A DNA stretch of 10,798 nt from RGIG5675 sp050943435 (GTDB lineage Bacteria > Bacillota > Clostridia > Oscillospirales > Ruminococcaceae): the NCBI GenBank assembly GCA_050943435.1, contig JBMNPE010000052.1, forward strand, positions 1-10,798. Direction: 5' to 3'. The notes beneath the pieces are model-generated. The model did no database searches. It had not been told where the DNA came from and was given only the letters and a program-made list of their open reading frames with translations. Of this stretch, positions 6,870-10,798 are shown piece by piece; position 1 is the first letter of the stretch; the number at the start of each line of letters is the position of its first letter. The position numbers and the translations under genes are program-made.

Positions 6870-7079
6870 TCAGAGTATCGCCGAATCGAGATCGGCCTCC
6901 AGGAATTCGCGGTCCGACATCCGCATAAGCTTTGACACTGCGCTCCTCGCGAGCGACGCCATCTCCGGGTCGTCGCCTCCCGAGGCTATGAGGACGAGGT
7001 TCCTGACCGTCTCCCTCCTTGTCCTCGCGCCGAATCCGCCTATAAGCATCTTCTCCTCTTCTGTAAAGGAAGCCCTCAT
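6870..7079 (-). CDS. Transposon-transfer assisting protein-like (TTRAP) small protein
   Basis: A 69-residue all-helical protein. FTEEEKMLIGG near the start, TRRETVRNLVLIA in the middle and SAVSKLMRMSDREFLEADLD near the end follow the spacing of the TTRAP family (short proteins of Tn1549-like elements ending in a KL..M+D.EF pattern). Molecular function is not known to me. The ATG overlaps the stop of the ArdC-like gene (ATGA) and the stop is two bases before the DUF4314/DUF3846 start. Assignment is by pattern only. Confidence 0.6.
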   Translation of the reverse strand: MRASFTEEEKMLIGGFGARTRRETVRNLVLIASGGDDPEMASLARSAVSKLMRMSDREFLEADLDSAIL

Positions 7080-8242
7080 ACAGCTTCTATTCCCCTTTCC
7101 AGTGAACTGCGGCTCCTCGCGGCGAATGTGGATATCTCCTCCAGCACCTCGTCAGCCCTCTGCAGCACTGCCGAGTCGCCGCTGTTTTCCCTGAGTATCG
7201 TGTCGATCCTCGCTTCAATCCCGGAGGTGTCGCCGCCCAGCAGCATTGCCTTGAGCCTTTCGGGGTCGGAGAGCCCGTCCCCGGGTCCTGTCATGCCGCA
7301 TTCCTCGAACCATCTTTTAATCGAGAGGGAGAGCTCCCCTGCATCCCCCTCCCTGTCTATGGAGGCCATCTCGGCCTCAAGTCCTCCGATTATCCTGGAC
7401 GATGCCCCGCTTATCCGGTCCATCGAGCTCCTGAGCTCGTCGAGCTTCATGCCGTCTGCCCATGCGGCTATGTACGGGAACGAATACCCCGACGTGTCTA
7501 TCCCGAAGTGCGAGCAGACTGCGTACGCCACGCTTTCGGCCTCTATCTCCCTGGTCTTTGTGTCAGGGCCCGGGGTCTTTGCCCCGTGAAGAACCGAATG
7601 TGCGAGCTCGTGCACGAGGGTCTTCACTGTCTGCCTCTGGCTCATCCCGGAGGCGACCGCTATCTCCATCCCGTGCGGGTCGAAGTATCCCCTGGCGGTG
7701 CCGTGTATCTCCCCGATCCTTATGGAAGCCGGGGAAATCCTCCTCGCAGCCTCGAGGAACGAGTAGTAGTCGAGAACGTCGCCCTCGAGGTCAGGGGTTT
7801 CTATCTGCGGGACAGGCTTTCCCTCCGTCTGGGACACGTCGAATACGGAAACCATCCTGAACCTCGGCACCTTCTTTACTATCCTGTCCATGACGCTCTT
7901 TCCGTCGGGTCCCTTGACAGCAAGCCTCGTCGCCGGGTCTATCCTCTCCCTCTCGACGACAACCTCGCAAGGCATAGGGGCTATAATCCTGATTCCCTTT
8001 TCGCCCTTAATCACATGCCTCTCGAACTTTGAGAGCCACGTCCTGTAGCCTGCGACCTGCGTGGCGTCCGGCTTCTGCATGAGGATCAGGGTCACGTTCC
8101 TTGCGCTGTAGTCGTGGAACACTGCCATGGCCTTGAGGTACTGCCTGTACTTGTCAGTTGCCATGTATTCCCTCATGCCCTCATCCAGTTTCTCGAGTAT
8201 CTCGGAGAGCTTCATGCCGCCGGGCTCGAACCTCTCCGTCAT
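7076..8242 (-). CDS. ArdC-like ssDNA-binding / zinc metallopeptidase protein
   Basis: A 388-residue protein of the ArdC-like group, which protects incoming single-stranded DNA and is linked to anti-restriction in plasmids. The N-terminal ssDNA-binding-type domain spans about 10-140 and contains YSARNVTLILMQ (45-56), VAGYRTWLSKF (63-73) and KGEKGIRIIAP (79-89), ending in VFDVSQTEG. The peptidase domain carries TLVHELAHSVLHG (208-220) with the zinc motif HELAH at 211-215, and TREIEAESVAYAVCSHFGID (230-249), which supplies the third ligand from Glu 234 or 236. A helical C-terminal extension runs from about 270. ATG 8242 overlaps the previous stop (ATGA) and follows a purine-rich GGAAGGGG; ATG at residue 10 is the alternative. 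The active-site residues are intact, unlike in its paralogue at 3240-4106. An anti-restriction role is family-based inference. Confidence 0.85.
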   Translation of the reverse strand: MTERFEPGGMKLSEILEKLDEGMREYMATDKYRQYLKAMAVFHDYSARNVTLILMQKPDATQVAGYRTWLSKFERHVIKGEKGIRIIAPMPCEVVVERERIDPATRLAVKGPDGKSVMDRIVKKVPRFRMVSVFDVSQTEGKPVPQIETPDLEGDVLDYYSFLEAARRISPASIRIGEIHGTARGYFDPHGMEIAVASGMSQRQTVKTLVHELAHSVLHGAKTPGPDTKTREIEAESVAYAVCSHFGIDTSGYSFPYIAAWADGMKLDELRSSMDRISGASSRIIGGLEAEMASIDREGDAGELSLSIKRWFEECGMTGPGDGLSDPERLKAMLLGGDTSGIEARIDTILRENSGDSAVLQRADEVLEEISTFAARSRSSLERGIEAV

Positions 8243-8493
8243 CCTGCCCCTTCCCCATCCTTCCGGGGAGCCGGGTCGAGGCTCCCCGAGAAGAACGAAA
8301 ACAGCTTGTGGTCCCTCTGGTATTTCTTCAGGAGAAGAAACGTCTTGAGCTCGGCTATAGTAAAGTTATTGCTCATGAGCAGCTTTTCCAGGGTCGTCAC
8401 CTGCAGGTCCTTCTCCGTACTTACCCCGAGGCTTTTAAGCTTCCTTATTACGCTCATCCTCAGGTCAAAATTTGTCTTTTCCGAATTGGTCAA
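8239..8493 (-). CDS. Hypothetical 84-aa helical protein, first sizeable gene of the operon
   Basis: Not recognised. It has 84 residues: a basic, helical core (residues 8-68, with VIRKLKSLGVSTEKDLQVT and LEKLLMSNNFTIAELKTFLL) that could hold a helix-turn-helix-like DNA-binding unit, then a Pro/Gly-rich tail. The start is TTG 8493, whose TTGA overlaps the stop of the 24-residue peptide ORF upstream; a GGGGG lies nine bases before it. ATG at residue 13 is the alternative. Its stop overlaps the ArdC-like start (ATGA). As the first gene behind a promoter with an inverted repeat it might be a regulator, but that is position-based guesswork. Confidence 0.6.
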   Translation of the reverse strand: MTNSEKTNFDLRMSVIRKLKSLGVSTEKDLQVTTLEKLLMSNNFTIAELKTFLLLKKYQRDHKLFSFFSGSLDPAPRKDGEGAG

Positions 8494-8564
8494 GGGCTTC
8501 TGCCCCCTTTTATTCGTATTGTCCTTTGTGCCGCCGCGGCGGGTCGCGCAGTAAAGCGCGTCAT
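8490..8564 (-). CDS. 24-residue basic peptide ORF at the head of the operon
   Basis: A short ORF starting at ATG 8564 and ending in TGA at 8492-8490. Support: GGAGGGGAG lies eight bases upstream of the ATG, and the TGA overlaps the TTG start of the next gene (TTGA), the same coupling seen along the whole operon. The peptide, MTRFTARPAAAA then QRTIRIKGGRSP, is strongly basic with five Arg and one Lys. It may be a leader peptide that opens the start of the next gene, or a functional micro-protein. The codons run through a 12-base palindrome at 8531-8542. Confidence 0.5.
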   Translation of the reverse strand: MTRFTARPAAAAQRTIRIKGGRSP

Positions 8565-8630
8565 GGGATTCTCTCCCCTCCGAGGTTCTCTCCGAGCCGC
8601 CCCCATTGCTTGAGACTGTGGCTGGGCGGA

Positions 8631-8659
8631 AGTATCATTGTCGGACTGCAGGAAGTAAA
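8631..8659 (-). promoter_or_regulatory. Candidate sigma-70-type promoter of the conjugation operon
   Basis: On the minus strand TTTACT (8659-8654) and GATACT (8636-8631) match the -35 and -10 consensus at four of six bases each and are exactly 17 bases apart. Transcription would begin near 8625, leaving about 60 bases of leader before the peptide ORF at 8564. No better pair was seen between 8565 and 8740. The upstream neighbour's terminator (8741-8769) means the operon needs its own promoter about here. Confidence 0.45.
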
Positions 8660-8673
8660 TGGCCTGCAGGTCC
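8643..8673. repeat. Imperfect inverted repeat around the -35 box, operator candidate
   Basis: GGACTGCAGG (8643-8652) and CCTGCAGGTCC (8663-8673) are inverted copies with a single extra base, separated by ten bases. The central ten bases hold the -35 box of the candidate promoter. An arm length of ten with this placement is typical of a repressor operator; a transfer-origin or recombination-site arm is the other reading. Confidence 0.5.
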
Positions 8674-8707
8674 TTTCGTCCCTCCGGGCGAGGACATTCA
8701 GTTTTCA

Positions 8708-8733
8708 AGGTGCATAATTTTTCTTCTGCACCT
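8708..8733. repeat. 7-base inverted repeat near element boundary
   Basis: AGGTGCA (8708-8714) and TGCACCT (8727-8733) enclose a 12-base AT-rich loop. It lies eight bases from the terminator of the flanking transporter gene and about 50 bases upstream of the candidate operon promoter. It could mark the element end, bind a protein, or be chance; no second copy is visible in the window. Confidence 0.35.
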
Positions 8734-8740
8734 AAATATG

Positions 8741-8769
8741 AAAAAAAGACTCCCATAAAGGAGTCTTTT
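8741..8769 (-). terminator. Rho-independent terminator of the OFA transporter gene
   Basis: AAAAGACTCC (8744-8753) pairs with GGAGTCTTTT (8760-8769) over a CATAAA loop, ten pairs. On the minus strand it is followed by a run of seven T (8747-8741). It starts 39 bases after the transporter stop codon. It isolates the transporter from the element operon downstream. Confidence 0.85.
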
Positions 8770-8807
8770 CCCACCTTCTGCGCAAAAATTCACAGAATGT
8801 TTACAAA

Positions 8808-10031
8808 TCAGGATGCCTGCTTCAGCTGCTTCCTCATGAGGCGTCCGAGGACCATGGCGGCAAAGAAGCCGACTGCGGCAAGCACCATTGCGACTATTAT
8901 CGCCTCAGCCGTAGGCACGCCGCCGCTGCTGAGTGCAATCCCAAGGTTCGGGGATACGAGTCCTGCCACAAAAGCTCCAAATGAAATGATGCTGTAGTTT
9001 GAACTCAGGTATTTTGTGCCGAAGTTCTCCACGTTGAGCACGCTTGAGAGGCTTGCGGAAGCACCAAAGCAGAGCGATACGCCCGATATGGCGATTATAA
9101 ATACTGCGCTGCCTGACAAAAACGTTGCACCAAGGCTCAGGAAAAGCACAACGAACACCCCCATCATGACCTTGATGCTGGCTATCCTGTCAGTGAGCCA
9201 GCTTACAAAGAGCCGTCCAGCCGCCGATCCTATCCCCGACAGCATGACGCAGGTGACAGCGAGAGCCTCGCTGAGCCCCTTGGAGATTGCAAACGACTTG
9301 AACATCGAATTGAGCATCAGATATCCGGACATTACGCAGATATTGCACAGCATAAACAGGTAGTACCTCGCCGAGCGGAGCACTTCCCCGGGTTTGTACT
9401 GCTTTTGTGCAGATGTATACTGTGTCCCGTCTTGTTCTGTGGCCTTTATCCATCCTTCCGGCGGGAAGGATATGCTTCTGAATGTCAGGAGAAAGATGAT
9501 CAAGAATCCTGCCCCCAGGACGCGGAATGTCCCCGGGACGCTGAGCCTGGTCTTGAGAAGCATATTAATGAGCGGTGCAAAGACCACAGAAGATATCGCA
9601 TAGCTGCAGTTCACGAGCCCCACTGCAAGCCCCTTCCTGTCATACCACCACTTCTGTACGCAGGACAGGCAGCAGTTTGAGAAAAGCCCCGCTCCGAAGC
9701 CAACCATTGCCGCATAGGTAATATAAATGAGCCACGGATATTCTCCAGGGACAAAGGATGTGAGAACCAGGCCCAGGAAAGTGAGCCAGAATCCCAGCAG
9801 CAGGGTGAATCTCATTCCTTTTCTGTCGATCAGGAATCCCCCGGCAATGACACCGAATATGTTGAGCGGGAACATTATGGAAAAGACTGCCGAGGACCCC
9901 TCCTGAGTCCAGCCATAGTATTCGACTACCGGGTCCTTGAATATGCTCCACAGGTAGATGATTCCCAGAAACAGCATCATGAGCATTGAGCTGACCAGTG
10001 CATAATTTGCCTTCTTTTTGCCGTCTTCCAT
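8808..10031 (-). CDS. OFA-family major facilitator superfamily transporter
   Basis: A 407-residue, twelve-helix inner-membrane carrier of the oxalate/formate-antiporter (OFA) type, which exchanges or symports small carboxylates. Seen: LGIIYLWSIF in helix 1 (22-31), the MFS signature GGFLIDRKGMRF (64-75) in the loop between helices 2 and 3, and KWWYDRKGLAVGL (127-139), the OFA form of the K-W-x-x-D-R-x-G-x-A-x-G-L block before helix 5. A central polar loop at about 185-215 divides two six-helix halves. ATG 10031 has GGGAG eight bases upstream. Substrate cannot be assigned: OFA members carry oxalate, formate, lactate or other acids. It has its own terminator and a divergent neighbour, so it is probably a single-gene unit of the host chromosome, though cargo of the element is possible. 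Confidence 0.88.
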   Translation of the reverse strand: MEDGKKKANYALVSSMLMMLFLGIIYLWSIFKDPVVEYYGWTQEGSSAVFSIMFPLNIFGVIAGGFLIDRKGMRFTLLLGFWLTFLGLVLTSFVPGEYPWLIYITYAAMVGFGAGLFSNCCLSCVQKWWYDRKGLAVGLVNCSYAISSVVFAPLINMLLKTRLSVPGTFRVLGAGFLIIFLLTFRSISFPPEGWIKATEQDGTQYTSAQKQYKPGEVLRSARYYLFMLCNICVMSGYLMLNSMFKSFAISKGLSEALAVTCVMLSGIGSAAGRLFVSWLTDRIASIKVMMGVFVVLFLSLGATFLSGSAVFIIAISGVSLCFGASASLSSVLNVENFGTKYLSSNYSIISFGAFVAGLVSPNLGIALSSGGVPTAEAIIVAMVLAAVGFFAAMVLGRLMRKQLKQAS

Positions 10032-10329
10032 GCTGTTTCTCCCGATTAAAAATCAATCTTATGCTGGGTGCCATTCTGCATCCTGTCATGTTTTATAATA
10101 AAAATTATTAGAAATGAATTTTTTTCTTTTCAGATATTCTTTTTCAAGCCGCAAGTAAAAAATTCAGGCAGGATGTCAGCTGTTTCATGCAATACATACA
10201 TTTTAGGATCTTCCGGCCCGTTTGTGCATAATTATTTATCCGAAATTAATATAATTGCAGGTACTTTACCATGATGCTAAACTATAGAAAATCAGGCGGG
10301 AAAAACTCCGCCATCCGGAGGTGTTGTAT
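10032..10329. promoter_or_regulatory. Divergent promoter region between the two transporter genes
   Basis: A 298-base AT-rich region without a credible ORF. On the plus strand a perfect -10 box, TATAAT (10250-10255), lies 75 bases before the symporter start; the best -35 candidate, TTGTGC (10222-10227), is 22 bases away, so an activator may be needed. On the minus strand an AT-rich tract at about 10091-10130, with TATTATAAAA, is the most likely OFA promoter. No riboswitch class or long inverted repeat was recognised. Confidence 0.5.
10295..10323 (+). promoter_or_regulatory. Leader hairpin next to a strong Shine-Dalgarno site of the symporter gene
   Basis: GGCGG (10295-10299) pairs with CCGCC (10308-10312), plus one G-T pair, over a short A-rich loop. 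Four bases later comes GGAGGTG (10317-10323), eight bases from the ATG counting from GGAGG, which fixes the start at 10330. The hairpin is not followed by T residues, so it is not a terminator; it may set mRNA stability or initiation. Confidence 0.45.
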
Positions 10330-10798
10330 ATGGATTCAAGTGAATCCCGGATTCCGAAACTCAAGTTCAGTGAAAAATTCGGATTCTTTTCCTTCTCGTC
10401 TGCTTCCAACATAGTCTATGAGTTCAAGAGCATATACTACCTGTTCTTCCTCACAAACGTCCTGAATATAAACGTCAAGACAGCAGGCCTGATACTCACC
10501 ATAGGAACAATCTGGGATGCCGTCAACGACCCTCTCATTGGATACTGGTCGGTAAACCACAAGTTCAAGTCCGGCGAGAGGTGCAGGCCGTTTGCTCTGT
10601 ATTCCGCAGTCCCCTGGGGGATCACGGTAATACTGCTGTTCACGGATTTCGGGACTTCCAAGCGCATGGCGGCGGTGCTCTCGCTCATCATCTACTTTGT
10701 GTTTGAGCTGTTCAACACATTCATCGCAATACCATACAACAGCATGGCGAGCCTAGCCACTGACAGGGACTCGGACAGGAGGTCAATCAACGTCTTCC
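10330..10798 (+). CDS. GPH-family (MelB-type) sugar:cation symporter, 5' part
   Basis: The first 156 codons of a glycoside-pentoside-hexuronide:cation symporter; the gene runs off the window. Such carriers take up sugars or glycosides with Na+ or H+. Seen: KLKFSEKFGF (10-19), the family opening; WDAVNDPLIG (62-71) with Asp63 and Asp67 spaced like the cation-binding Asp pair of MelB; RPFALYSAVPWG (86-97); and IPYNSM (134-139) followed by DRDSDR in the loop after helix 4. Several membrane helices are evident. The start is certain from GGAGGTG and spacing. It is the only plus-strand gene and is divergent from the OFA transporter. Substrate cannot be told from this part. Confidence 0.9.
   Translation, partial: MDSSESRIPKLKFSEKFGFFSFSSASNIVYEFKSIYYLFFLTNVLNINVKTAGLILTIGTIWDAVNDPLIGYWSVNHKFKSGERCRPFALYSAVPWGITVILLFTDFGTSKRMAAVLSLIIYFVFELFNTFIAIPYNSMASLATDRDSDRRSINVF

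Noticed and set aside
8531..8542. CCGCCGCGGCGG palindrome as regulatory or nick site
   Set aside because: It falls within the 24-codon peptide ORF, in Ala/Arg/Pro codons that are naturally GC-rich; twelve bases of palindrome are weak evidence alone.
8490..8774. 94-codon minus-strand frame covering the whole leader region
   Set aside because: Its first codons lie inside the OFA terminator, it spans the candidate promoter, and only the last 24 codons have a ribosome site. Only 8490-8564 is kept.
1..10798. Archaeal host (heavy ATA/AGG codon use, TATA-like tracts, CGAAATTAATATAA near 10241)
   Set aside because: The element's families are those of Bacillota elements, several genes have full bacterial Shine-Dalgarno sites, and both promoter candidates fit sigma-70 boxes at least in part. 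An archaeal host such as a gut methanogen is not fully excluded.
1..10798. CRISPR array, tRNA, rRNA or insertion sequence
   Set aside because: No regularly spaced repeats, no cloverleaf-like or rRNA-like segments and no transposase-like frame were found on either strand.

Overview
The window holds one end of an integrative/conjugative element (or a large mobilisable island) followed by chromosome-like flank. Everything from base 1 to about 8,564 lies on the minus strand as one tightly packed operon, read from right to left. Domain content matches the conjugation modules of Tn1549/CTn-type elements of Bacillota: DUF4314/DUF3846, a transposon-transfer-assisting (TTRAP-like) protein, a MobC-like accessory protein, a relaxase, PcfB/DUF3801, a VirD4 coupling protein, a Maff2/VirB2-like pilin and a VirB6/TrbL-like channel protein cut by base 1. 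VirB4, the cell-wall hydrolase and the integrase are not visible and may lie beyond base 1.

Host. The gene families, strong Shine-Dalgarno sequences and sigma-70-like promoter elements suggest a fairly GC-rich anaerobic Bacillota (Clostridia-like) host. Arginine AGG and isoleucine ATA are used heavily in both element and flank, which is unusual at this GC level. The element therefore looks well adapted to its host or to a close relative. The species cannot be read from the window.

Layout in transcription order (minus strand). 8743-8565 is a leader region with a candidate promoter whose -35 box sits inside an inverted repeat. Then come a 24-residue peptide ORF with a strong SD, an unrecognised 84-aa protein, an ArdC-like ssDNA-binding/zinc-peptidase protein, a TTRAP-like protein, a DUF4314-DUF3846 fusion, MobC, the relaxase, PcfB, a second ArdC-like protein that has lost its zinc site, VirD4, the pilin-like protein and a small membrane protein with a sortase-signal-like core. 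Two hairpins follow, and then VirB6. Most junctions are 4-base stop/start overlaps or gaps of a few bases, which points to translational coupling. The hairpins at 716-803 are the only clear break and may lower or re-set expression before VirB6.

How it would work: MobC and the relaxase process the transfer origin; PcfB and the ArdC-like proteins probably accompany the relaxosome, the coupling protein or the incoming single strand; VirD4 delivers DNA to a type IV secretion channel built from the pilin, VirB6 and proteins outside the window.

The flank (8741-10798) contains an OFA-family MFS transporter on the minus strand with its own terminator, then, divergently, the first 156 codons of a GPH (melibiose-permease-type) sugar:cation symporter. 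A 298-base promoter region separates them. The element/flank boundary is most likely between about 8,565 and 8,741, but no attachment-site repeat can be proved from one end.
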